DNA of 64,000 nt from Azoarcus indigens (lineage in GTDB: Bacteria; Pseudomonadota; Gammaproteobacteria; Burkholderiales; Rhodocyclaceae): contig NZ_SNVV01000007.1 of NCBI RefSeq assembly GCF_004361735.1, positions 124,001 through 188,000 on the forward strand, written 5' to 3'. How positions within the stretch are numbered: the first letter of the stretch is position 1; every line of letters starts with the position of its first letter. Position numbers and translations under genes: made by a program. Shown here in pieces: positions 54,538 to 63,921 of this stretch. Below the pieces are notes generated by a model. It saw only the letters and a list, made by a program, of their open reading frames with translations, did not search any database and had not been told where the DNA came from.

Positions 54538-56286
54538 TCAATCCCCCAGCGCGACACCTTCGCGCCGGGGGTCCGCGCCGCCGCTCAGGCCGCTCTCGTC
54601 GATCAGGATGCCGTGCAGGCCGCTGGGCTGATCGCCCACGTTCACCGTGTGTCCCAAGGAACGCAGCCCGTCCGCCAGCGGCACCAACGCGCTGCCGTGC
54701 TCCAACTCGGTCTGGCGGTTACGGCTGCCCATGTTCGGCAGCGCGATGGCCTGCTGCACGTCCAGCCCCCAGTCGAGCACGCCGACCAGCGTCTTGGCGA
54801 CGTAGTTGATGATGGCCGACCCGCCGGGCGAGCCAATCAGCAGATAAGGCTGTTCGCCGCGGAACACCACCATCGGCGCCATCGCACTGCGCGGCCGTTT
54901 GCCCGGCTGCACCCGGTTGGCGATGGGACGTCCCTCGGCATCCCTTGGCAACAGCGAGAAATCGGTGAGCTGGTTGTTGAGCAGGAAGCCGCGCACGAAG
55001 ATCTTGCTGCCGAAGGCGGCCTCTATGGTGGTGGTCATGCTCAGCGCATTGCCCTCGCCGTCTACCGCGACGAGATGGCTGGTGGAGGGCTGCGCGGCGG
55101 TGGCGTCCTCGCCCGGCGCCATCTGCGCGCCCGCCGGCAAGCCGGGCAAGGCGCGGCCCATGCTGCGGCGGGGAGAGATCAGCGCCGCGCGGGTAGCAAG
55201 GTAGTCGGCGGCCAGCAGCCCGGCCACCGGCACCGCGACAAAGTCCGGATCGGCGACGTAGCGCTCGCGGTCGGCATAGGCCAGGCGGCCAGCTTCGGCG
55301 AAGTAATGCACCGCCTGCACCGAATCCGGAGCCAGCCGCGCCATCGGCTGCGGCTCCAGCATGCCCAGCATCTGCAGCACCGCAAGCGGCCCGGAAGTGG
55401 GCGGCGGCGGGCCACACAGGCGATAGCCGCGATAGTTGCCACACAAGGGCGGGCGCTGCAGCGCGCGGTAGCCCGCAAGATCGGCCGCGGCCAGATCGCC
55501 GGGGCGCGGATGCGCGCGCACCGCGGCGACGATGTCATCGGCGATGTCGCCGCGATAGAAGGCATCCGCGCCCCCTGCCGCCACCCGGCGCAGCACCTCG
55601 GCAAGAGCCGGGTTGCGCAGGCGGTGGCCGACCGGCCAGGGACGCCCCTCGCCATCCAGGAAGTAAGCGGCCGCCGACGGCTGCTCCGCCAGCGCTGGCG
55701 TGGCGGCGATCAAGGCATGCAGGCGCGGCGACACCGCAAAACCCTCCTCGGCAAGCGCGACGGCCGGCGCGAACAGCGCCGCCCAAGGCAGACGGCCATG
55801 CTGGCGATGGGCCATCTCCAGCGCCCGCAGCAGGCCGGGCGTGCCGACCGACAGGCCGCTGTTCATCGCGGCGCGGAAGGGCAAGGCGCGGCCTTCCGGC
55901 ACAAAGCGGTCCTCGCGCGCGGCAGCCGGCGCCGTCTCGCGGCCGTCTATCACGCTCAGGCGCCTGTCCGCCGCCTGCCAGTGCAGCAGGAAACCACCGC
56001 CGCCGATGCCCGAGGACTGCGGCTCCACCAGGTTCAGCACCAGCTGCATGGCGATGCCGGCATCCACCGCGCTGCCGCCCTGCCGCAGTACGGCCAGCCC
56101 CGCCTGCGCCGCCAGCGGATGCGCGGCAGCAACCATATGGCGCTGGGCCCGCACCAACACCTTGGTGACAGCGGCGGTGGCCGGCTCGGGATGACGCGAC
56201 TCGTCCGAGGCGGGGGCTGCCAGGGGCGACAGCGCCAGCACCAGAGCCAGGAGCGGGCGGTGGATCGTGTGGGAGAAAGGCGTCAC
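54538..56286 (-). CDS. ggt: Gamma-glutamyltransferase
   Basis: The 582-residue (GTG start) exported enzyme cleaves gamma-glutamyl bonds of glutathione. A signal peptide ends near APASDES; MVAAAHPLAAQAGLAVLRQG begins the mature enzyme. Autocleavage should occur before the nucleophile Thr in QPSTSHLVAVDGEGNAL, giving two subunits; the later NNQLTDFS and GKRPRSAMAPMVV match the substrate site, and GSPGGSAIINYV is present. An in-frame ATG at 56424 would place ~46 extra residues before the signal, so the GTG is preferred. Confidence 0.9.
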   Translation of the reverse strand: MTPFSHTIHRPLLALVLALSPLAAPASDESRHPEPATAAVTKVLVRAQRHMVAAAHPLAAQAGLAVLRQGGSAVDAGIAMQLVLNLVEPQSSGIGGGGFLLHWQAADRRLSVIDGRETAPAAAREDRFVPEGRALPFRAAMNSGLSVGTPGLLRALEMAHRQHGRLPWAALFAPAVALAEEGFAVSPRLHALIAATPALAEQPSAAAYFLDGEGRPWPVGHRLRNPALAEVLRRVAAGGADAFYRGDIADDIVAAVRAHPRPGDLAAADLAGYRALQRPPLCGNYRGYRLCGPPPPTSGPLAVLQMLGMLEPQPMARLAPDSVQAVHYFAEAGRLAYADRERYVADPDFVAVPVAGLLAADYLATRAALISPRRSMGRALPGLPAGAQMAPGEDATAAQPSTSHLVAVDGEGNALSMTTTIEAAFGSKIFVRGFLLNNQLTDFSLLPRDAEGRPIANRVQPGKRPRSAMAPMVVFRGEQPYLLIGSPGGSAIINYVAKTLVGVLDWGLDVQQAIALPNMGSRNRQTELEHGSALVPLADGLRSLGHTVNVGDQPSGLHGILIDESGLSGGADPRREGVALGD

Positions 56287-56486
56287 GAAGCGCGTCTTCC
56301 GCGGCGGGGAACAGCGCGCATGATGGCGCGGAATTTTCTCCGCGGCCACGGAAAGAGGGGTGGATCGCGATTGCTGCGGGGCAGGCGCACCAGAGCAGGC
56401 CTGGCTCTCAGGGGCGCAGGCCATTCAAGCGCCGCCCCTCCAACGAGGAGAGAGAACAGATCTCCCCTCGCTGAACAGCCCTGTAC

Positions 56487-56903
56487 CTAGACCAGCGAGC
56501 GCCCCATCACGATCTCCACCGCTTCCCGCTCGGTGATGCGCACCGTGGCGTTCACGATCACATGGGTCACCAGCCAGTCCTGCAGGCGGAACAGGCCGTC
56601 GTCCTTCACCTCGACGAACTGGCAGCCGGCCAGGCCGCCCTCCGGCGAGGCGGAGTGGCTGACCACGGCGGCGGTACCGCGGATCTCGTCCGGCACGCCC
56701 TCGCGCACCAGCGTGAAGTGGAAAGGCTGGCCGGCCGGCGGCGGCGTGGTCGCCGGCATGGAGAAGCCTTCCAGGGAAAGATCGTTGAGCGCGATGCGTT
56801 CGCCGTCCAGCATCACCCAGAAGCAGGGCTCGCCCCGACGCAGGGCGAGGAAACGCTGACGGCCGCGCCGTTCCTGTGCATCGTTGGTCACCGCAGTCGT
56901 CAT
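56487..56903 (-). CDS. PilZ-domain protein
   Basis: The 138-residue protein carries both c-di-GMP-binding elements of PilZ domains: an N-terminal Arg motif (ERRGRQRFLALRRGE) and a D/NxSxxG-type motif (ALNDLSLEGFSM), then a beta-barrel. The C-terminal ~35 residues form an extra helix-like tail. It may be an effector for c-di-GMP made by cyclases such as the one at 15368-17287. Its output is unknown. Confidence 0.82.
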   Translation of the reverse strand: MTTAVTNDAQERRGRQRFLALRRGEPCFWVMLDGERIALNDLSLEGFSMPATTPPPAGQPFHFTLVREGVPDEIRGTAAVVSHSASPEGGLAGCQFVEVKDDGLFRLQDWLVTHVIVNATVRITEREAVEIVMGRSLV

Positions 56904-56987
56904 GCTGGTCGATCTCCGTCGCTCGGAATGCTATGCATATTAGCCAAAAGGTCATAACCCGGCTGCGGGCATGGATCACGCCGGCGC

Positions 56988-57785
56988 TTACAGTGGCAGG
57001 CCCCGCGGCTTGCGGCCGGCGCGGGCGAAGGCAGCGTCGAAGCAGGCGTTGGGCAGCAGGCGCAGCAGCTTGGCGACCACGCCCATCTGCCAGGGCACCA
57101 CGCTGTAGCTGCGGCCGGCGGCAATTACCCTGGCGATGCGGCGCGCCGCTTCGTCGGCCGGCAGCAGGAAGGGCATGGGGTAGGAGTTCACCGCCGTCAT
57201 CGGCGTTTCGACATAGCCGGGCGCCACGGTACACACCCGCAGGCCGCTGCCATGCAGTTCCACCCGCAGGCTTTCCAGGTAGGCGATGGCCGCCGCCTTG
57301 GAGGCGCTGTAGGCGCCGGCGCCGGGCAGGCCCCGGATGCCGGCGACCGAGGCGATGCCCACCAGCCGGCCGTTGCCGCGGCTGCGCATGGCGGGCAGAA
57401 AGGGCTGGAAGGTGGCGACCATGCCGAGCACGTTGGTCCGCAGCACCTTGTCGAAGGCGTCCAGGTCTTCAGCGTATTCGGTCAGCGTGCCGACGGAGAC
57501 GCCGGCGTTGGCGATGACGATGTCCGGCGTGCCGGCCTGGGCGGTGAAGGCGGCGGCGGCCCCGCGCATCGCCGCCGCATCACCGACGTCGGCGACATGC
57601 ACCGTGTGGCTGACACCGGCTGCCGCCGGCAGCGCGGCCCGCAATGCCTCCAGCGCGTCGGCACGGCGGGCGACCAGGCCCACGGTGGCGCCGGCGGCGG
57701 CGTAGTGCTGCGCCAGCGCGGCGCCCAGGCCGCTGGAGGCGCCGGTGAGGAAGACGCGCGCCCCGGCCGGGGAAAGCGTGGACAC
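56988..57785 (-). CDS. Short-chain dehydrogenase/reductase
   Basis: The 265-residue SDR has the cofactor motif LTGASSGLGAALA, NAGVSVGTL, the catalytic Ser/Tyr/Lys (GIASVAGI, YSASKAA) and PGYVETPM. A C-terminal extension (~210-265, SYSVVPWQMGVVAKLLRLLP) with a hydrophobic helix suggests membrane association, seen in lipid-modifying SDRs. It lies 15 bases downstream of dsbA on the same strand. Substrate unknown. Confidence 0.9.
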   Translation of the reverse strand: MSTLSPAGARVFLTGASSGLGAALAQHYAAAGATVGLVARRADALEALRAALPAAAGVSHTVHVADVGDAAAMRGAAAAFTAQAGTPDIVIANAGVSVGTLTEYAEDLDAFDKVLRTNVLGMVATFQPFLPAMRSRGNGRLVGIASVAGIRGLPGAGAYSASKAAAIAYLESLRVELHGSGLRVCTVAPGYVETPMTAVNSYPMPFLLPADEAARRIARVIAAGRSYSVVPWQMGVVAKLLRLLPNACFDAAFARAGRKPRGLPL

Positions 57786-57800
57786 GGGGCGCGAGCGGGA

Positions 57801-58436
57801 TCAGCCGCGGCTGCGGACGATGAGCTGATCCACCGTCTTCAGCAGGTTGTCGTAGCCGCCGGCGGTGCTGGCGGAGGCCAGGTAGCGGCCATTCACCGCC
57901 ATCAGCGGTACGCCGTTCACCCGGTAGCTGGCGGCGATCTGGGCAAGGCGGGACAGGCGCGACTGCACGCCGAAGGACTTCCAGGCTTCGTTGAACTTGA
58001 CCTTGTCGATGCCGCGCTTGGCCACCCACTCCAGCAGCACCGCCTCGTCGTGCAGCGGCACGCGGTCTTCATGCAGGGCGGCGAACACCGCGGCGTGCTG
58101 GCGGTTCACCTCGCCCAGCGCTTCCAGGGTGACGTAGAGCTTGGCGTAGGCCGTCCAGTCCGGGCGGTTGAAGGTGATGGGCACGCGGACGAAGTTCACA
58201 TCCGCCGGCAGGGCCTTTACCCAGCGCTCCAGCAGCGGCTCGAAATCGTGGCAATGCGGGCAGCCGTAGGAGAAGAACTCGATGACTTCCACCTTGCCCT
58301 GGACTTCCGTCGGCACCGGCGTGGGCAGGGTGCGGAAGGAAGCGCCTCCGGCGCTGTCCGCCGCCAGAACGGTTGCGGCGGGGCTGGCGAGAACGGCGAG
58401 GGCGGCAAGCTGTTGCAGGGCGGTGCGGCGATTCAT
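57801..58436 (-). CDS. dsbA: Thiol:disulfide interchange protein DsbA
   Basis: The 211-residue periplasmic oxidase has a signal peptide (LQQLAALAVLASPAATVLAA), the redox motif FFSYGCPHCHDFEPLLERW with CPHC, and the cis-Pro loop NGVPLMAVNGRY. It introduces disulfide bonds into exported proteins and is reoxidised by DsbB (not in the window). ATG 58436 follows GGGAG; an ATG at 58454 would add six residues. Confidence 0.94.
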   Translation of the reverse strand: MNRRTALQQLAALAVLASPAATVLAADSAGGASFRTLPTPVPTEVQGKVEVIEFFSYGCPHCHDFEPLLERWVKALPADVNFVRVPITFNRPDWTAYAKLYVTLEALGEVNRQHAAVFAALHEDRVPLHDEAVLLEWVAKRGIDKVKFNEAWKSFGVQSRLSRLAQIAASYRVNGVPLMAVNGRYLASASTAGGYDNLLKTVDQLIVRSRG

Positions 58437-58479
58437 GGGGGACTCCCGGGTCAATGACGAGACTCAGACGTGGGACGGG

Positions 58480-58505
58480 CGCCGGCGTTCCGTGGAACGC
58501 CGGCG
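58480..58505. terminator. Strong hairpin between the SPOR gene and dsbA
   Basis: A perfect 12-bp stem CGCCGGCGTTCC / GGAACGCCGGCG with only GT between the arms lies between the SPOR-protein stop (58531) and dsbA start (58436). On the plus strand ATTTT follows; on the minus strand, the direction of the genes, no T run follows. It may attenuate read-through into dsbA rather than end it. Confidence 0.5.
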
Positions 58506-58530
58506 ATTTTCGGCTGGCTCCGGCTGGGGC

Positions 58531-59136
58531 TCAGGGGCCGGTACGGCTGACGGTGGCGTTGAAGCCGGCCTCGGCCAGGCGGGAACGCACCGGGTTCATC
58601 TCTTCCGGCTTGCTGAAGGGGCCGACGCGCACCCGGTGGATGGTGCGGCCATCCGGCAGCTGGCCACGCTGGGCGCTGGCCTCGATGCCGGCCAGCGCCA
58701 GCCGGGCCTTGAGGTTATCCGCCTCGGACGGGTTCTCGAAGGCGCCGATCTGCAGGTAGATGCGCTCCTGCGGCTTCTCCGGCGTGGGCGTGGCCAGCGG
58801 CGGCACCTGCACCGCGGCCGGCTGCACCGGTGCCTGCTGGCTGGGCACGTTGTCGCCCTGCGGCAGGATCTTGTAGAACTCGAAGTCCTGCTTCACCACC
58901 GGCCGGTCGCCCGGCTTGCCCGGCAGCGCGGCCGGAGCCTGTTCGCCGCCCGGCAGGCGCTGGGGCGAAGAGGGCGGCACCGCCTGGAAGGGATTCGCCC
59001 GGGTGAAATACCAGGCCGCGCCAGCGGCGATCAGCGCGCCGATGACCAGGCCGATGAAGATGCCGATCAGGGTGCTGCCGCCGCTGCGCGCGGGCGCACG
59101 GGCGGGTTTGCGGGCGGGCTTGCGATCTCGACTCAC
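58531..59136 (-). CDS. SPOR-domain (FtsN-like) protein
   Basis: The 201-residue protein has a basic Lys/Arg/Pro cytoplasmic start, one TM helix (~22-45, STLIGIFIGLVIGALIAAGA), a Pro/Gln-rich periplasmic linker and a C-terminal SPOR domain (~125-200, YLQIGAFENPSEADNLKARL, RVRVGPFSKPEEMNPVRSRL). SPOR domains bind denuded glycan at the septum, so it probably acts in cell division. It lies 15 bases after argS, an arrangement common in betaproteobacteria. Confidence 0.9.
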   Translation of the reverse strand: MSRDRKPARKPARAPARSGGSTLIGIFIGLVIGALIAAGAAWYFTRANPFQAVPPSSPQRLPGGEQAPAALPGKPGDRPVVKQDFEFYKILPQGDNVPSQQAPVQPAAVQVPPLATPTPEKPQERIYLQIGAFENPSEADNLKARLALAGIEASAQRGQLPDGRTIHRVRVGPFSKPEEMNPVRSRLAEAGFNATVSRTGP

Positions 59137-59151
59137 GAACGGCTCCGGGGA

Positions 59152-60918
59152 TTACATCGAGGCGGGGGCGGACACCCCCAGCAGGGCCAGGCCGCTGGCG
59201 AGCACCTGGCGGATGGCGGCGGCCAGCGCCAGGCGGGCCAGCTTCAGCCCCTCGTCTTCCACCAGCATGCGCTCGGCGTTGTACCAGCTGTGGAAATCCC
59301 CGGCGAGGTCCTTCAGGTAGAAGGCGATCTGGTGCGGCGCGTAGTCGGCGGCGGCGTTCTGGACCACTTCCGGGAAGGTGGACAGGCGGGCGCACAGCGC
59401 CAGTTCGCGCTCGTTCTCCAGCCGCTCCAGCGCCGCGCCGGCCAGCTCGGCCGCCTCGCCGCCCCACTTGGTGTCCAGCACCGAGCAGACGCGGGCATGG
59501 GCGTACTGGATGTAGTACACCGGGTTCTCGTTGCTCTGGCTCTTGGCGAGGTCGAGGTCGAAGTCCAGGTGCTGGTCGGACTTGCGCAGCACGTAGAAAA
59601 AGCGGCAAGCGTCGTTGCCGACTTCGCTGCGCAGTTCGCGCAGGGTGACGAACTCGCCGGAGCGGGTGGACATCGAGGTCTTCTGGCCGTCGCGGTAGAG
59701 CACCGCGAACTGCACCAACGCCACTTCCAGCTTCTCCGGCGGCAGACCGAGCGCGGCGATGGCGCCCTTCACCCGCGGGATGTAGCCGTGGTGGTCGGCG
59801 CCCCAGATGTCGATCATGCGGTCGAAGCCGCGCTCGTACTTGTTCAGGTGGTAGGCGATGTCGGAGGCGAAATAGGTGTAGAGGCCGTTCTCGCGCTGCA
59901 CGACACGGTCCTTCTCGTCGCCGAAGGCGGTGGAGCGGAACCACTTGGCGCCGTCCTGCAGGTAGATGTGGCCGCGCTGCTCCAGCTCGGTCACCGCGCG
60001 CTCCACCAGGCCGGTGTCGAACAGGCTCTTCTCGGAGAACCACTTGTCGAAGCGGACGCCGAACTCCTGCAGATCCTCGCGGCCGTCGCCCAGCTGTTCG
60101 TTGAGGGCGAAGCCGTGTACCCAGGCGTAGTCCTGGCCAAGCAGCTGCTTGGCGTTGGCGATCAGCGCGTCCAGGTGCAGCTCGCGCTGCTGCTTGGCTT
60201 CGTCGTCCTTGCGGTCGGCGGTCGGCAGGCCGGGCGTGCCGGCCAGCAGCTGGGTCACGGTGACGCGGGCGAAGCGGTCGCCATGGGCGCTGGCCATCTC
60301 GCGCCCCATGTCCTTCACATAGTCGCCCTGGTAGGCGTTGGGCGGAAAGTCGATGTGGATGCCGAACTCGGCGAGGTAGCGCAGCCAGGTGGACAGCGCC
60401 AGGATGTCCATCTGCCGGCCGGCGTCATTGACGTAGTATTCGCGGCTCACGGTGTAGCCGGCGAAGTCCAGCACGTCCGACAGCGAGGCACCGTAGGCAG
60501 CGCCACGGCCGTGGCCGACGTGCAGCGGGCCGGTGGGGTTGGCGGAAACGAACTCCACCTGCACCTTGCAGGCCTTGTCCGCGCCGCGGCCGAAATCGGC
60601 GCCGCGCTTCAGCACCTCGGCAACCACGCTGGTCTTGCTGCCGGCGGCCAGGGTGAAGTTGATGAAGCCGGCACCGGCCACCTCGGTCTTCACTACCAGC
60701 GGCGAGGGCGGCAGCTCAGCCAGCAGCAGGGCGGCAAGGTCGCGCGGGCTGCGCTTGAGCGGCTTGGCCAGTTGCAGGGCCAGGTTGGTGGCAAAATCGC
60801 CATGGCTCGCCTGCTTGGGGCGTTCCAGCACGATGGGGGTGGCGGCCAGCTCCGGCGCCACGCTCTTCAGTGCGGTTTGCAGGAGTTCGGTCAGCAGGAC
60901 TTTGGGATCGGCGCTCAT
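59152..60918 (-). CDS. argS: Arginyl-tRNA synthetase
   Basis: The 588-residue class I synthetase has the N-terminal tRNA-recognition domain, the HIGH-type motif FVSANPTGPLHVGHGRGAAYG (NPTGPLHVGHGRG), and a divergent KMSKS region (GQKTSMSTRSGEF), normal for the MSTR-type ArgS group. The C-terminal anticodon-binding DALR domain ends LLGVSAPASM. The ATG at 60918 was chosen over upstream frames. A TATAAT box lies 29-34 bases upstream on the minus strand. Confidence 0.97.
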   Translation of the reverse strand: MSADPKVLLTELLQTALKSVAPELAATPIVLERPKQASHGDFATNLALQLAKPLKRSPRDLAALLLAELPPSPLVVKTEVAGAGFINFTLAAGSKTSVVAEVLKRGADFGRGADKACKVQVEFVSANPTGPLHVGHGRGAAYGASLSDVLDFAGYTVSREYYVNDAGRQMDILALSTWLRYLAEFGIHIDFPPNAYQGDYVKDMGREMASAHGDRFARVTVTQLLAGTPGLPTADRKDDEAKQQRELHLDALIANAKQLLGQDYAWVHGFALNEQLGDGREDLQEFGVRFDKWFSEKSLFDTGLVERAVTELEQRGHIYLQDGAKWFRSTAFGDEKDRVVQRENGLYTYFASDIAYHLNKYERGFDRMIDIWGADHHGYIPRVKGAIAALGLPPEKLEVALVQFAVLYRDGQKTSMSTRSGEFVTLRELRSEVGNDACRFFYVLRKSDQHLDFDLDLAKSQSNENPVYYIQYAHARVCSVLDTKWGGEAAELAGAALERLENERELALCARLSTFPEVVQNAAADYAPHQIAFYLKDLAGDFHSWYNAERMLVEDEGLKLARLALAAAIRQVLASGLALLGVSAPASM

Positions 60919-60946
60919 GGCACTCGCGGAGACAACTAAACGCGCG

Positions 60947-60952
60947 ATTATA
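60947..60952 (-). promoter_or_regulatory. Candidate -10 box of argS
   Basis: On the minus strand a consensus TATAAT lies 29 bases before the argS ATG. The region expected to hold the -35 box is GC-rich and shows no match. Confidence 0.5.
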
Positions 60953-61143
60953 ACGGATCGACCGCCACCGCCCGGCCGCCGCTTGTGAGCGTTGGTTGCT
61001 ACCAAAGGCAAAGCGCAGGGAATACGCCCGGGGTGCCCCCCGGCTTCCGACCAGCGCCCCCGCATCCGGCTTCAGCATGGCGAACGGGCGGCGTTGCCGG
61101 CCGACGCATACCTTCGCCGCCAAATTCCTCCTCTTCCATACTT

Positions 61144-61170
61144 TTGCAACAAAGTTGCGTCAAATGCAAC
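61144..61170 (+). promoter_or_regulatory. Candidate metal-regulator operator upstream of the zinc-type locus
   Basis: GCAACAAAGTTGC (61146-61158) is a perfect inverted repeat with an AAA centre, and a further ATGCAAC follows at 61164-61170. It stands in the AT-rich part of the gap, 34 bases before the start of a His-rich protein gene and upstream of a TonB receptor with a His/Asp-rich loop. A Fur/Zur-family site is suspected from context; the regulator is not identified. Confidence 0.45.
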
Positions 61171-61191
61171 TGGCCGCCTAGAATGGGCGTC

Positions 61192-61608
61192 ATGCTTGCG
61201 CCGCGTCCGCTCCTCCGCCGCCTGAACCCCGCTGCCCGGCCTGCCGCCGCGGCGCGCGCGGGCGGCTGGACGCAGGCCCTGCTGCTGCGCCTGACGCTGG
61301 CCCTGCTGCTGGTGACGGTGCAGGTCGGCGCCGGCATGCACGTCATCGGCCATACGGCCGACGTGCCCCACGCCGCGGCCAGCGCCGACGCCCATGCCGA
61401 CGGCAACAGCGACGGCCACACCGCCTCCCACACCTGCAGCGAATGCATTGCCCTCAGCGGCATCGATCTGCCGCTGGCCGATTCTCCCCGCCTGCCGGCC
61501 CCGCGGGCCGGCGACTGCCTGGCCGGCGCCTTCGCCGCTCCAGCGGCGGCGGGCGGCGCACTGCCGGCGCCGCGCTGCCGCGCGCCGCCCGCCGCCCTGC
61601 CGGGCTGA
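61192..61608 (+). CDS. Small His/Cys-rich exported protein linked to the TonB receptor
   Basis: The 138-residue protein has a basic N terminus, a hydrophobic segment (~28-46, ALLLRLTLALLLVTVQVGAG) and then a histidine-rich stretch (HVIGHTADVPHAAASADAHA) ending in HTCSECIAL with two cysteines. It resembles DUF2946-type small periplasmic proteins next to metal-uptake receptors. An ATG at 61183 would add three residues. A role in binding or sensing a metal ion is inferred from the His/Cys content and the receptor downstream. Confidence 0.6.
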   Translation: MLAPRPLLRRLNPAARPAAAARAGGWTQALLLRLTLALLLVTVQVGAGMHVIGHTADVPHAAASADAHADGNSDGHTASHTCSECIALSGIDLPLADSPRLPAPRAGDCLAGAFAAPAAAGGALPAPRCRAPPAALPG

Positions 61609-61826
61609 TTCCCGGCCCCGGTCCGCCCCACTCCCGCTACGCCCATACCGCCGACGCGCACCCGCGCCCCTCGGCGGCACACCGCTGCGCCATGCCTGGA
61701 AAAACCACGCTGGCCGCCGCGCGCAGACGCACCTTGCGACCCCCCCGGCGCACGCCCTTCTGGCGGGCTCGCCGGCCGCCGGTCTGCGTCGGCACGCAGC
61801 GCGAACAGAATCAACAAGGAATACAG

Positions 61827-63914
61827 ATGTCCGCTCAGCCTCGTCCCCTCGCCCTCGCACTCCTGCTGGCCTTCTCCAGCCCGGCGGCTTTCCATGCCGC
61901 CACCGCCCATGCCGCCGACCCCGGCCCCGCCCCCGCCGAGGGCGAAGCCAGCATCACGCTGGCGCCGGTCACCGTCTCCGCCAGCGCGCTGTCGCTGGGC
62001 AGCGACGACATGAGCACGCCGGTGAGCGTGCTGGAGGGCGATGAGCTCCTGCGCCGCCGCGAAGCCTCGCTGGGCGAGACGCTGGAGCGCGAGCCCGGCA
62101 TCGCCGCCAGCCACTTCGGCGCCGGCGCCAGCCGTCCGGTGATCCGCGGCATGGATGGCCCGCGCGTCAAGATCCTGTCCGACGGCAGCGAGATCATGGA
62201 CGCCTCCACCGTCAGCCCGGACCACGCGGTCGCGCTGGAACCCCTGCTCAGCCGCCAGATCGAGGTGCTGCGCGGTCCCTCCGCGCTGGCCTACGGCGGC
62301 GGCGCCATCGGCGGCGTGGTCAACGTGCTGGACGACAAGATTCCCACCGCGGTGCCGCAGAACGGCATCGAGGGCAGCGTGGAGCTGCGCGGCAACACCG
62401 CCGCCAAGGAAGGCGCCGGCGCCTTCGCCATCACTGGCGGCAGCGGCAACTTCGCCATCCACGCCGAAGGCTTGAAGCGGGATGCGCGCGACTACGCCGT
62501 CGGCCACGGCTGGTCCGGTGGCGGCCGGGTGGACGGCAGCTACAACGAGACCGAGACCGGCAGCGTCGGCCTGTCCTGGATAGGCGACCGCGGCTACCTC
62601 GGCCTGGCCTACACCAGCCAGCGCAACGAATACGGCCTGCCTGGCCACTCCCACGAGCTGGAAGGCTGCCACACCCACGGCGACGAGCTGCACTGCGGCG
62701 ACCACGACGATGATGACGACGACGACCATGATCATGAGCACGAGGAAGGCGGCGTTCCCTACGTGAAGCTGCGCAGCCAGCGCTGGGAGATGCGCGGCGA
62801 GCTGTTGGAGCCGCTGCCCGGCTTCGCCCGCCTGCGCGTGCGCGCTGGCCATACCGACTACCAGCACGACGAGATCGAGGACGGCGCCGTCGCCACCCGC
62901 TTCAAGAACAAGGCCCAGGACGGCCGCTTCGAGCTGGAGCACGAGCCGCTGGCCGGCTGGCGCGGCGTGATCGGCGTGCAGGCCTCGCGCCGCGACTTCA
63001 GCGCCCAGGGCGAGGAGTCCTACGTCGCGCCGACGCTGACGCGCAAGAACGCGCTCTTCCTCATCGAGGAGCGCCGCTTCGGCGACGTCCGCGTGGAAGC
63101 CGGCCTGCGCCAGGAGTGGCAGGACATCAATGTCGACTCCACCCAGCGCGACCGCAGCCACACCGGCAGCTCCGTCTCCCTGGGCGCGGTGTGGAGCTTC
63201 GCTCCGCAGTATTCCCTCGGCCTCAGCCTGTCGCGCGCCCAGCGCCTGCCCACCGCCGAAGAGCTGTACGCCGACGGCCTGCACATGGCCACCCGCACCT
63301 ACGAGCGCGGCAACCCGGACCTGAAGGCGGAAACCTCGCACAACGTCGACATCACCCTGCGCAAGCAGGGCGGCGACACCACCTTCTCGGTCAGCGCCTA
63401 TCACAACCGGGTGTCGGACTACATCTACGCCAACACCCTGGACGAGGTGGAAGGCCTGCAGCTCATCGAGTACGCCCAGCGCGACGCGGTGTTCACCGGC
63501 ATCGAAGGCCAGGTGCACCAGCAACTGGACCGCACCTACGGCCTGACCCTGTTCGGCGACTACGTGCGCGCCCGCCTCGCCTCCGGCGATGGCGACCGCG
63601 ACCTGCCGCGCATCCCGGCCCACCGCGTCGGCCTGCGCCTGGATGGCAACTGGAACGCGCTGCGCGGGGAGGCCGAGGTCTATCGCGTCGGCGAGCAGAA
63701 CAAGGTCGCCGAGTACGAGAGCAGCACGCCCGGCTACACCATGGTCAACCTGGGCGTGAGCTACCAGACCCGCTACGAGCGCTTCCCGGTGCAGCTCTAC
63801 CTGAAGGCCAACAACCTCACCGACCAGAAGGCCTACAGCCATACCTCCTTCATCAAGGACGCCGCGCCGCTGGCCGGCCGCAACCTCACCGCGGGCGTGC
63901 GCCTGTCCTTCTGA
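61827..63914 (+). CDS. TonB-dependent outer-membrane receptor, ZnuD-like
   Basis: The 695-residue receptor has a signal peptide (cleaved near AHAADP), a plug domain (~45-170, VSVLEGDELLRRREASLGET, ASRPVIRGMDGPRVKILSDG, LRGPSALAYGGGAIGGVVNV) and a 22-strand-type barrel ending LTAGVRLSF with terminal Phe. An extracellular loop at ~273-308 is extremely rich in His, Asp and Cys (HTHGDELHCGDHDDDDDDDH), as in zinc receptors of the ZnuD group. AAGGAATAC precedes the ATG. Zinc is the likely cargo; nickel, cobalt or copper are alternatives. Confidence 0.88.
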   Translation: MSAQPRPLALALLLAFSSPAAFHAATAHAADPGPAPAEGEASITLAPVTVSASALSLGSDDMSTPVSVLEGDELLRRREASLGETLEREPGIAASHFGAGASRPVIRGMDGPRVKILSDGSEIMDASTVSPDHAVALEPLLSRQIEVLRGPSALAYGGGAIGGVVNVLDDKIPTAVPQNGIEGSVELRGNTAAKEGAGAFAITGGSGNFAIHAEGLKRDARDYAVGHGWSGGGRVDGSYNETETGSVGLSWIGDRGYLGLAYTSQRNEYGLPGHSHELEGCHTHGDELHCGDHDDDDDDDHDHEHEEGGVPYVKLRSQRWEMRGELLEPLPGFARLRVRAGHTDYQHDEIEDGAVATRFKNKAQDGRFELEHEPLAGWRGVIGVQASRRDFSAQGEESYVAPTLTRKNALFLIEERRFGDVRVEAGLRQEWQDINVDSTQRDRSHTGSSVSLGAVWSFAPQYSLGLSLSRAQRLPTAEELYADGLHMATRTYERGNPDLKAETSHNVDITLRKQGGDTTFSVSAYHNRVSDYIYANTLDEVEGLQLIEYAQRDAVFTGIEGQVHQQLDRTYGLTLFGDYVRARLASGDGDRDLPRIPAHRVGLRLDGNWNALRGEAEVYRVGEQNKVAEYESSTPGYTMVNLGVSYQTRYERFPVQLYLKANNLTDQKAYSHTSFIKDAAPLAGRNLTAGVRLSF

Positions 63915-63921
63915 AGACGGT

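Noticed and set aside
58282-60939. 885-codon plus-strand open frame across SPOR and argS
   Set aside because: Antisense to two clear genes; low-complexity composition typical of shadow frames.
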